Source: SZUA-309 sp965233675
GTDB taxonomy: Bacteria; Pseudomonadota; Gammaproteobacteria; Pseudomonadales; Azotimanducaceae
Direction: 5' to 3'
Length of the DNA stretch: 64,000 bases
Assembly: GCA_965233675.1 (NCBI GenBank)
Contig: OZ247498.1
Location: 2,666,001-2,730,000, forward strand
Made by a program: the position numbers and the translations under genes. Below the pieces are notes generated by a model. The model had not been told where the DNA came from. It made no database searches and saw nothing but the letters and a program-made list of their open reading frames with translations. The first letter of the stretch is position 1. Each line of letters begins with the position of its first letter. Below, piece after piece: positions 43,756-51,292 of the stretch.

Positions 43756-43791
43756 ACCTCCACTCATGGTGCCTCCACTCATGGTACCTCC
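43756..43791 (-). repeat. 15-bp tandem duplication before the Rieske gene
   Basis: On the plus strand ACCTCCACTCATGGT is followed by GCCTCCACTCATGGT and a 6-bp partial third copy. On the coding strand each unit gives ATGAGTGGAGG, so an ATG and a GGAGG ribosome-binding element are both duplicated in frame ahead of the preferred start. Confidence 0.9.
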
Positions 43792-43903
43792 CCCTGTTGT
43801 CGGCGCTTTCGTACCCAATACCGTCAGCCCTGACGGTTTTAGAAGAGAACCTTAGCAGGGCTGAGGGCATGTTTTCCATGCCCTCGAACGGACCGGCGCG
43901 TTC

Positions 43904-44497
43904 TCACTCCAGGCCGCGTCTTTCCAGTTCCCGCTTCATCCGCTTCGCGTCGGATTCCAGCATCGGTCCGCGCTCCGCCTCATTGAGCTGGCCAGCGGTG
44001 TCCTTCGCCATCTTATCGCTGTCGAGCATGATCCATTTTTCAGGAATGATCTCGATGATGACCCTGAGCGGGGAATCCAGACGCGCTTCGAAGGCCTGAG
44101 CCTGGGCTTCCTGTTCAGGGGTCAGGTCGCCGCTCATGCCACCATAAGGCCCCCGGGCCAGGGCCGGATAAAACCAGGCCTTCGTTTCCTCGTCATCGTG
44201 AATCACCGCCCGCCCTTTGAAGGTGATGGCCCCGTTCGGGCCGCCCGGTGCCGCCATGCCGCTCACCACTACCGAACAGCGCGGGTCCCGTCGGATCGCA
44301 GAGACGCGGTGACGGTGGGCACCACAGGTGATCCAGCCCCGGCCGTCCTTCCAGACGAACGCGTGGATCACGCCCACCGGCCAGCCGTCCTTCGTCGACC
44401 AGTTGAAGGTGCATTCCCGGGCGCTGGACAGCAGTGCTTCCCGCTCGTCCTCGGTAAACGGATAGATGGATACGATTTCGTGTTCTTCGCTGGACAT
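43904..44497 (-). CDS. PPOX-fold flavoprotein (paralog of the 661-1254 protein)
   Basis: The protein has 197 residues and the same motif order as the protein at 661-1254: HEIVSIYPFT near the start, STKDGWPVGVIHAFVWKDGRGWITC, HRHRVSAIRRDPRCSVVVSG, GAITFKGRAVIHDDEETKAWFYPALARG, and LRVIIEIIPEKWIM. It likely binds FMN or F420. Its ATG lies 3 nt after the upstream carotenoid-oxygenase stop codon, so it belongs to that operon. Confidence 0.8.
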   Translation of the reverse strand: MSSEEHEIVSIYPFTEDEREALLSSARECTFNWSTKDGWPVGVIHAFVWKDGRGWITCGAHRHRVSAIRRDPRCSVVVSGMAAPGGPNGAITFKGRAVIHDDEETKAWFYPALARGPYGGMSGDLTPEQEAQAQAFEARLDSPLRVIIEIIPEKWIMLDSDKMAKDTAGQLNEAERGPMLESDAKRMKRELERRGLE

Positions 44498-44500
44498 GGC

Positions 44501-45853
44501 TCAGTCCACCACCGACGCTGGAATCCAGCTGCCGTGAAAGCCGTTCGGTATTCGCGGCAGCTCAATGGATGCCACCGGTGTGCTGTCCATACTGGCCGCA
44601 TCCATGATGACGAACTGACTGGTATCCGTGTTGGCGTCATGCACGTAGGTCATCAGGTAGCCATCATCTTCACGCTCGGGGTCTGCTGCCGGCGCGAACA
44701 CCGGCTCGCCACCCGTCCGGCCACGACCCAGCTCGATGTCCGTGCGCTGACCCGTTTCCCGGTCGTATTTGAGTATCGCACCTGAATTGCTCAGCGGATC
44801 AGCTGGATCTGCGTCGAATGACATGCCCATCATGTAGCCGAAGCGGTGCTTCAGACCAACCACGTGGTCTGCCACCCGCGGAAATTCTGCGGAGCGATCG
44901 TCAATCTGTTCTTCCCTGACGGTTCCGGACTGCAGGTCGATGGTCCAGCGCCAGAGCACGGGTGGTGGAAAATCGACGGAAGAATCACGCCAGATGTGAT
45001 CGAAACGCGCCACGTCCAGAATGATGCTGTCCCCCTCTTCGTAACTGTTCATGGGGTGGAATACGTAGCAGGGATTGATATCGAACCATCGGCAGTCCGC
45101 ATCTTTGCCATTGCGCGGCATCACGCTGAGACGGGATGGATAGCTGTCGTCCCAGCGGATCGGCATGTCTCCACTCATGGCCAGTTCCAGATTGAATACC
45201 GCAGGCAGGTCCATGAAGATCACGTGATTCCGGGTCACGTTGAAGTCGTGCATCATCGTCGGGCCGTTCACCGTGATGTCTTCCGTCTGCACCAGCTCGC
45301 CGGCCGCGGAAACGCGCAGGTAGCGGAGATAAGGTTCGAAAGCGGAATACCCGAAGGCAAGCATTTCTCCCGTCACCGGGCAGATCTTCGGATGTGCGGT
45401 GAACGATCCTTTGAGCGCGCCGCCGAAGTCCGTTGCGCCCACCGTGTCCAGATTGCCATCGACCACGAACGGGAAATGCCCCTCTTCGAGCGCGAGAATC
45501 CTACCGGCATGACCGATCACATGGGTGTTCGCCTTCGACGACCGCATGTCCATCATCACGCTCGGATCCAGCACGTCCACATCAGGGTTGCTGATGAACG
45601 GCGTCTGCACATAGCGGTTCCTGTACCACTCGGCTTTGCCATCCCGCAGACGCACGCCATGCAGCATGCCGTCTCCGAAAAAAGGATGCGCGCTGGTCCC
45701 GCTCATCGGATTGGCGCCGTTACGCACGTATCGTCCGTCCAGCTCGGCGGGAATCGCGCCGGTCACTTTGAGTTCGGTCAGCGTGAGTTCCTCGGTGACC
45801 GGTCTGCCGTTGCCCTGCAGGTGGGACGGCGTGTCCTCCATTACAGCTGCCAT
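44501..45853 (-). CDS. Carotenoid-cleavage/lignostilbene-type dioxygenase
   Basis: The protein has 450 residues. The four iron-binding histidines of the family occur in SFTAHPKICP, GPTMMHDFNV, YVFHPMNSYE and the C-terminal GFHGSWIP. The N-terminus has LDGRYVRNGANPM and HPFFGDGMLHGVRL, typical of the carotenoid oxygenase seven-bladed propeller. Enzymes of this family cleave a C=C bond in carotenoids, stilbenes or phenylpropenes with O2. The neighbouring Rieske oxygenase and esterase favour an aromatic, lignin-derived or terpenoid substrate over carotenoid metabolism, but this is inference. It is the first gene of the minus-strand operon and is divergent from a TetR gene. Confidence 0.9.
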   Translation of the reverse strand: MAAVMEDTPSHLQGNGRPVTEELTLTELKVTGAIPAELDGRYVRNGANPMSGTSAHPFFGDGMLHGVRLRDGKAEWYRNRYVQTPFISNPDVDVLDPSVMMDMRSSKANTHVIGHAGRILALEEGHFPFVVDGNLDTVGATDFGGALKGSFTAHPKICPVTGEMLAFGYSAFEPYLRYLRVSAAGELVQTEDITVNGPTMMHDFNVTRNHVIFMDLPAVFNLELAMSGDMPIRWDDSYPSRLSVMPRNGKDADCRWFDINPCYVFHPMNSYEEGDSIILDVARFDHIWRDSSVDFPPPVLWRWTIDLQSGTVREEQIDDRSAEFPRVADHVVGLKHRFGYMMGMSFDADPADPLSNSGAILKYDRETGQRTDIELGRGRTGGEPVFAPAADPEREDDGYLMTYVHDANTDTSQFVIMDAASMDSTPVASIELPRIPNGFHGSWIPASVVD

Positions 45854-45908
45854 GAACTTATCTCCTCCCTTAAGGAAGCCCCATGGTAGGCGGGCTCGTG
45901 GAATTTAT

Positions 45909-45921
45909 CTACCCGTGGTAG
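45909..45921. promoter_or_regulatory. Palindrome CTACC-CGT-GGTAG in the TetR/oxygenase divergent region (candidate operator)
   Basis: CTACC and GGTAG are exact reverse complements with a 3-bp centre, flanked by AT-rich sequence. The site lies 55 nt upstream of the carotenoid-oxygenase start (45853) and 24-39 nt upstream of the TetR start. This is the usual place for a TetR-family operator controlling both directions. Confidence 0.55.
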
Positions 45922-45945
45922 TTTAATCATTCAGCCGCCTCCGAA

Positions 45946-46608
45946 GTGTCAGCGAACCCGATGAATCGATCCCAAGCCCCGTCCGACAAACCCCGCCGCC
46001 GCGGACGTCCGGCCGGACGGACCAGCGCCGACGGTGTCATCGCCGACCGCGACACCCTGCTGAGTGCCGCGGAGCAGTTGATCCGCGAACAGGGTCCGAC
46101 GGTTTCGCTCGAGGCCATCGCGAAGGAGGCCGGTGTCACCAAGCCAACCCTGTATCGCGAACTCGGAGACAGAGATGCACTGGTGAACGCGCTGGCGGAA
46201 CGGCTGGCGATACGCATGGCCTCCGAGACAACCCGACTGGTCGCCCTCGCCAGGACGCCACACCAGGGACTGCGCAATCTCGTTGCCGCCTATCTCCAGC
46301 TCGCCGCCAGAGACCGCCACCTCTACCTGTTCGTGACTGCGGGTGGAAACAATGTCGACCGGGTGCAGCAGTCTCTCCTGCTGGCAGATGGCGCCGTGGA
46401 TCAGTTTGTTGAACCCATTGCCGCCTATCGCCGCGAGCACGGTGCCGATCCGGAGGTGGCCACGGTCTGGTCTTACGGCCTCCTGGGTGCGGTGCACTTC
46501 GTCACTTTGTGGTGGCTTCGGGATCAGACACCGGATCTGGAGCGGGTGATCGATCAGATCACGGCACTGCTCTGGTCGGGCCTAGGGCTGGACGCGAAAC
46601 CGGACTGA
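45946..46608 (+). CDS. TetR-family transcriptional repressor
   Basis: The protein has about 220 residues (GTG 45946) or 215 (ATG 45961). After a basic arginine-rich tail it has the helix-turn-helix domain: LLSAAEQLIREQGPTVSLEAIAKEAGVTKPTLYRELGDRDALVNALAERL. The C-terminal ligand-binding domain is helical and unspecific. Its divergent position suggests it represses the oxygenase operon in the absence of substrate. The following MFS gene, 65 nt downstream on the same strand, may also be controlled. Confidence 0.88.
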   Translation: MSANPMNRSQAPSDKPRRRGRPAGRTSADGVIADRDTLLSAAEQLIREQGPTVSLEAIAKEAGVTKPTLYRELGDRDALVNALAERLAIRMASETTRLVALARTPHQGLRNLVAAYLQLAARDRHLYLFVTAGGNNVDRVQQSLLLADGAVDQFVEPIAAYRREHGADPEVATVWSYGLLGAVHFVTLWWLRDQTPDLERVIDQITALLWSGLGLDAKPD

Positions 46609-46673
46609 CCCAGGCGGTGCGGACCGCGCCGGCTGTGCTCTAATGGCCGGCTCGTTTCAGCGGGGAGCGGATT

Positions 46674-47924
46674 CTGAACCGTTCGAACATCTACTACGGC
46701 TACTATCTGGTTGCGGCGGCCTTCATCGCCCAGTTCGTGTCCATCGGCGTGATCAGCTATATCCAGGGACCATTCATGGTGCCCATGATCGAAGACCTGG
46801 GCTGGACGCGCGCCGAGTTCACCATCAGCCGTTCCATCAGCCAGATCGTGATGGGGGTTGCCGGATTTTTCATCGGCGCATACGTGGACAGGATCGGTGC
46901 CCGGCCACTGATGATGATCGGAACGGTGGTTCTGGCTGTCTCCCTTGCCGCCCACGCCTGGATCACACACCTCTGGCACTGGTTTCTGCTGAATGGACTG
47001 TGCGCCACCCTCGGTTGCGCGCTGGTGGGCAACCTGGTGGTCAATGTCACCATGGCCAAGTGGTTCGTCGAGAAACGGGGCCAGGTGGTGGCCTGGGCGG
47101 CGATGGGCGTTTCTCTCGGTGGCGTGATCATCACGCCCGGCGCCATCTACCTGATCGACAGCCTGGGCTGGCGCGATGCCTGGCTGGTGCTGGCCGTGCT
47201 GTTCACCCTTCTGATGATCCCGGCGGCGGCCATCATGCGACGGGCGCCGGAAGATCATGGTCTGCATCCCGACGGGCGCAGTCAGGCGGATGTGGATGCT
47301 GGAAAAGCGATAAAGGCAGCGGCGGATCTTGCCCGTTCGATGACCCGGGCCGAGGCGCTGCGAACTTCAACCTTCTACCTGATGGTGTTCGCCTTCGGTC
47401 TGTTCACCATCAACATCATCGTCATGCTCCTGCAGACCGTGCCCTATCTCACTGACACGGGATTCAGCCGGAACCAGGCGGCCATGGCGGTGGTGTTCGC
47501 CACTTTCCCGTCCATGCTCTCGAAGCCGATCTGGGGCTACTTCATCGATCGGCTGCCGGCCAAACCACTGGCAGCCCTGGGCTCTGCGGTCACCGGACTT
47601 GCACTGCTGGGCGTGGTATTCGCCGTTCAGGCCAGGGAGCTTTCCTGGATATATGCCGCGTTCGTTTTTCTCGGGCTCGGCTGGGGTGGCATGATCCCAT
47701 TACAGGAAGTGATCTGGGGATCGTTCTTCGGGCGCCTTCACCTGGGCGCCGTTCGCAGTGCCGGATTGCCAATCACTCTCCTGATCAGCGCGGCGGCACC
47801 CGTCCTCGTTTCCTACTATCAGGATCTCACCGGCAGCTATCACGGCGCCATTCTCGCCATCGCGGTCTGCAACCTGGTGGCCGCAATCCTGATTGCGTTG
47901 CTGAGGCCGCCCAGGAGAAAGTGA
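46674..47924 (+). CDS. MFS transporter with probable CTG start codon
   Basis: The protein has about 416 residues and twelve helices. It resembles the oxalate/formate and monocarboxylate-type MFS proteins (YYGYYLVAAAFIAQFVSIGVISY at the start, IGAYVDRIGARPLMMIG between TM2 and TM3). The first ATG/GTG/TTG in frame is GTG 46737, which would cut TM1 in half. From the in-frame TAA at 46641 there is no standard start before it. GGGGAG (46662-46667) stands 6 nt before CTG 46674, giving LNRSNIYYGYYLV, so CTG is the likely start (ATT 46671 is less well spaced). It may import the substrate of the adjacent oxygenase operon. Confidence 0.85.
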   Translation: MNRSNIYYGYYLVAAAFIAQFVSIGVISYIQGPFMVPMIEDLGWTRAEFTISRSISQIVMGVAGFFIGAYVDRIGARPLMMIGTVVLAVSLAAHAWITHLWHWFLLNGLCATLGCALVGNLVVNVTMAKWFVEKRGQVVAWAAMGVSLGGVIITPGAIYLIDSLGWRDAWLVLAVLFTLLMIPAAAIMRRAPEDHGLHPDGRSQADVDAGKAIKAAADLARSMTRAEALRTSTFYLMVFAFGLFTINIIVMLLQTVPYLTDTGFSRNQAAMAVVFATFPSMLSKPIWGYFIDRLPAKPLAALGSAVTGLALLGVVFAVQARELSWIYAAFVFLGLGWGGMIPLQEVIWGSFFGRLHLGAVRSAGLPITLLISAAAPVLVSYYQDLTGSYHGAILAIAVCNLVAAILIALLRPPRRK

Positions 47925-47946
47925 CCGCTCGTTGAGCCAGCCCGTC

Positions 47947-50046
47947 TCAGTCCGCCAGCCACTCGGCCGGGATGCAGATGGCAGAGCCGACCCGATCCAT
48001 GAGCCTGCGTCCGAAGGTCTGCGAACTCAGCGCTTCACTGATCACGTAGCTGTGTATCGCCTGCACATCGTCTTCGTTCAGGCTGTCCGCAAAGCTTGCC
48101 ATCCCTCTGGCGGCGAACACCCCGTCCAGAACGATCTGCGGCCAGATCTGATGCACCTCGGCGCTCGAGTGCCGTAAGTCGGGAAAGAGTCCGGAGCTTC
48201 GGGCACCAGCACCATGACAACGGAGGCAGTGGGTTGCATAGAGATCCCGGCCTCGATCCGCGGTGGCCGGATCCAGAAGGGATTCATCGACGTTAACCGC
48301 GGTCTCCCGCGCTTCCAGCGCCGGTGGACTGGCCCTGCCATCCAGCTTGAAGGCAAGCACATGACCCCGGTTGCGGTTTTCCAGCATCGTGCTGTGTCCG
48401 CCCTGGGCCCCGCCGATCCCAGCCACCACCGCAATGTATTGCTCGCCGTTGACGCGGTAGCTGACAGGGGGCGCCATGATGCCCACGTTGACCTGTTGCG
48501 CCCAGAGCCGTTCACCGTCGCGGGCCGCATAGGCAACCAATTCCCCATCCGTCGTCCCCTGAAAAACCAGCCCACCGCTGGTGGAGAGAATGCCCGCCGG
48601 CACGCCGCCGCTGAACCTGGTTTCCCAGGCGACCGTCCGGGCAATCGGATCCCAGGCAGTCAGACGGGTGGGCGAACAGAACCGGGGTTGAAAGCTGGGC
48701 ATGTTCCGCGCCAGCGCCGGATAGTCTTCACCCGTATTCATGGTATTCGGGTCGTAGGTGAAGTCCGGATCCGGTGTCAGCGGATAGACGTTGTGAATCG
48801 TCGGGATGTATACAAGCCCTGTCCGGGGACTGAACGACATGGGATGCCAGTTGTGACCACCGAAGATGGCCGGCGTGATGAAACGCTGCTGGGTGGACCA
48901 GTCGGCCACGTCCGTTTCCACCGGTCGTCCGGTTTCCAGATCCACATGACTGGCCCAGTTCACCGGCACATAGTTTTCCGCGGATAGAAGCTCGCCCGTC
49001 TGTCGATCGAGCACATAGAAGAAACCGTTTTTCGGCGCCTGCATGAGCACTTTGCGTCGCTCACCCAGATGATCGAGCTCGGCGAGGATCATGTGCTGGG
49101 TGGCGGTGTAATCCCAGGCATCCGCAGGCGTGGTCTGATAGTGCCAGACGAGTCGGCCGTCATCCGGATCGACGGCGAGAATCGAGGAAACAAACAGATT
49201 ATCGCCACCCCCCGGACTTCGCAGCGCCCGGTTGTATTGCGAGGCGTTGCCCACCCCCACATACAGAAGGTCGAGGTCCGGGTCGTACGCAAAACTGTCC
49301 CAGACCGTACCGCCGAGCCCGGTTTCCCACATCGAGTCCGGTGACCAGGTAGGGCGGGCGATCTTGAGCGAGGGCTGAATTTCGTCTTCTTCCGCCGCTT
49401 CAGAAGGCACGGTGTAGAAACGCCAGAGCAGTTCGCCGTTGACTTCATCGTAGGCGCTGAAGTAGCCACGCACGCCGAATTCCGCGCCGCCGTTGCCGAT
49501 GACCACCTTGCCTTTCACCACCCGGGGCGCGCCGGTGATCGTATAGGGCTTGCCCGTATCCGTGGTCTGAACCGACCAGTTCACCTGGCCGGTCTGCCGA
49601 TTGAGGGCTATGAGCCGCCCATCCAGCGCGCCGACAAATACCTGTCCGCCGGAGACGGCAACACCGCGATTCACCACATCACAGCAGGCATCCCGCCCTT
49701 TCTCACCGGGCACCATCGGATCGTAGTGCCAGATCAGCTCACCCGTCGCCGCATTGAGCGCCATCACCCGGCTCCAGGCGGTGCTCACATACATCACCCC
49801 GTCGATCACGATAGGCGTTGCTTCCATGCCGCGGGTATTACCGGTGGCAAACTTCCAGGCGAGGCCGAGACGATGCACCGTGTCGTCGTTGATCTGATCC
49901 AGCGGGCTGAAGCGCTGCTCATCGTGGGTGCGGCCGTGCACAGGCCAGTCATCCAGCTGAGTTGCCTGAGTGTCAGTGGCTGCAGCGCCCGCTACCAGGC
50001 ACGCAAACAGAAGTACCACCGCGCCGGGGTAATGTGATCGATTCAT
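47947..50046 (-). CDS. PQQ-dependent quinohemoprotein alcohol dehydrogenase
   Basis: The protein has 699 residues from ATG 50046. The frame extends 51 codons further upstream, but that part is polar and lacks a ribosome binding site. A signal peptide (GAVVLLFACLVAGAAA) precedes an eight-bladed propeller with WSRVMALNAATGELIW-like tryptophan docking motifs and the vicinal disulfide in RDACCDVVNRG. PQQ/calcium ligands lie in GNGGAEFGVRG, GVGNASQYN and TPADAWDY. A C-terminal cytochrome c domain has C607-x-x-C-H611 (CLRCH). It oxidises alcohols or aldehydes in the periplasm and passes electrons via heme to the respiratory chain. It is divergent from an extended SDR. Confidence 0.93.
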   Translation of the reverse strand: MNRSHYPGAVVLLFACLVAGAAATDTQATQLDDWPVHGRTHDEQRFSPLDQINDDTVHRLGLAWKFATGNTRGMEATPIVIDGVMYVSTAWSRVMALNAATGELIWHYDPMVPGEKGRDACCDVVNRGVAVSGGQVFVGALDGRLIALNRQTGQVNWSVQTTDTGKPYTITGAPRVVKGKVVIGNGGAEFGVRGYFSAYDEVNGELLWRFYTVPSEAAEEDEIQPSLKIARPTWSPDSMWETGLGGTVWDSFAYDPDLDLLYVGVGNASQYNRALRSPGGGDNLFVSSILAVDPDDGRLVWHYQTTPADAWDYTATQHMILAELDHLGERRKVLMQAPKNGFFYVLDRQTGELLSAENYVPVNWASHVDLETGRPVETDVADWSTQQRFITPAIFGGHNWHPMSFSPRTGLVYIPTIHNVYPLTPDPDFTYDPNTMNTGEDYPALARNMPSFQPRFCSPTRLTAWDPIARTVAWETRFSGGVPAGILSTSGGLVFQGTTDGELVAYAARDGERLWAQQVNVGIMAPPVSYRVNGEQYIAVVAGIGGAQGGHSTMLENRNRGHVLAFKLDGRASPPALEARETAVNVDESLLDPATADRGRDLYATHCLRCHGAGARSSGLFPDLRHSSAEVHQIWPQIVLDGVFAARGMASFADSLNEDDVQAIHSYVISEALSSQTFGRRLMDRVGSAICIPAEWLAD

Positions 50047-50216
50047 TCGGATCCGCCAGAAAAACTGAAGGCGGAAACTTACCATGGCGCGGGCAATCAC
50101 CGGCACTGTCAACTCTGACCTCCGTCTGAAAGCCGGCGGCCGATCTGGCATGCTGATGGGACGCAAACATACTGATCGGACCTGCCGATCAGAACTCATT
50201 CGCAGGGAGAAACGAT

Positions 50217-51284
50217 ATGGCGGCGGTACCGAAGGGTGGCACGATCGCGGTGACCGGCAGCGCCGGTTTCGTCGGAGGCTGGGTGGTGCGCAAACTGCTC
50301 GACAGGGGCTATCGGGTACGCGCCTGCGTACGCAATGTGGATGATTCCGCGCGTACGGAATTCCTGAAGGCGATGCCCGCTTACACCTCCGGTCGACTCA
50401 CCCTGCACGCTGCCGATCTGAATGACGATGGCTGTTTCGATGAGATTTTCGCCGGGTGCCACGGCGTCTGCCACGTATCCCATGTGGCCGACTACGACGA
50501 TGCGGACTATGTGCGCAGGGTCTGCAATCACATCATCGAGAGCATCAACAAGGCCGGCACCGTCAGTCGGGTGATCGTCACTTCCAGCATCGCCGCCATC
50601 CTCACTGAAGGTGATATCCAGGAGCTGGTGCGACGACCCGTGCTCTACGAAGACCGCAATCCGGACGAACACCACCCCAAACGCACGCCGGAACGGGGGC
50701 ACGGCTACGCGATCGGCAAACTGATCGCGCAACGGGCGTTTTCCGAAGCAGCCGCGGAGCATGGCGGCTGGGACGCCATCACCGTCTGTCCGGGGGACAA
50801 CGTCGGGCCCATTCAGTCCCGCCATCAGAAAGACATGGGACCGTGGCAGCACCTTATCGAAGGCATGCTGGCGGGCGAGTATCCGCAAACTCCCGCCTAC
50901 CGCCCCTGGATGACGGTGGATGTGCGCGACGACGCGGAATGTCACGTGCGTCTGCTGGACAGCATCACCGTGGCAAACGGCGAACGCTACATCGCCTGGT
51001 CCACCGACACCCGGAAAGCAGAGGAAGTGTGTGCCAGCATCGATCGGCTGCTGCCGGAACTCAGGCATGACGCACCGGCGGTCACTGACGACTTTCCGGA
51101 ACGGGTCAAAGCCCGGGAAGCTGAACTGCGTGGTATCTGGTCCGGCTGTGAATTGCGCAATGACCGCATACGCCAGGCCACCGGGGTCGAATTCCGGGAT
51201 CTGGACACTTCGATCCGCGATTGCGTGGAGTCGCTGATCACTCTCGGCGGCGTGACGGTGCAGCAGAGACCCGAAGCGGGATAA
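50217..51284 (+). CDS. NAD(P)-dependent epimerase/dehydratase (dihydroflavonol reductase-like)
   Basis: This 355-residue extended SDR has VTGSAGFVGGWVVRKLLDRGYRVRACVRN at the start, whose arginines favour NADP(H). It also has the serine in VIVTSSIAAI, Y-A-I-G-K as the catalytic Tyr-Lys pair, and VCPGDNVGP. This resembles dihydroflavonol 4-reductase/aldehyde reductase type enzymes. The C-terminal 80 residues are longer than usual. AGGGAG precedes the ATG by 8 nt. It converges on the large hybrid kinase gene with an 8-nt gap. Confidence 0.85.
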   Translation: MAAVPKGGTIAVTGSAGFVGGWVVRKLLDRGYRVRACVRNVDDSARTEFLKAMPAYTSGRLTLHAADLNDDGCFDEIFAGCHGVCHVSHVADYDDADYVRRVCNHIIESINKAGTVSRVIVTSSIAAILTEGDIQELVRRPVLYEDRNPDEHHPKRTPERGHGYAIGKLIAQRAFSEAAAEHGGWDAITVCPGDNVGPIQSRHQKDMGPWQHLIEGMLAGEYPQTPAYRPWMTVDVRDDAECHVRLLDSITVANGERYIAWSTDTRKAEEVCASIDRLLPELRHDAPAVTDDFPERVKAREAELRGIWSGCELRNDRIRQATGVEFRDLDTSIRDCVESLITLGGVTVQQRPEAG

Positions 51285-51292
51285 TCGCCGGA

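Noticed and set aside
50047..50199. N-terminal extension of the PQQ dehydrogenase frame
   Set aside because: It would precede and hide a good signal peptide that begins at ATG 50046.
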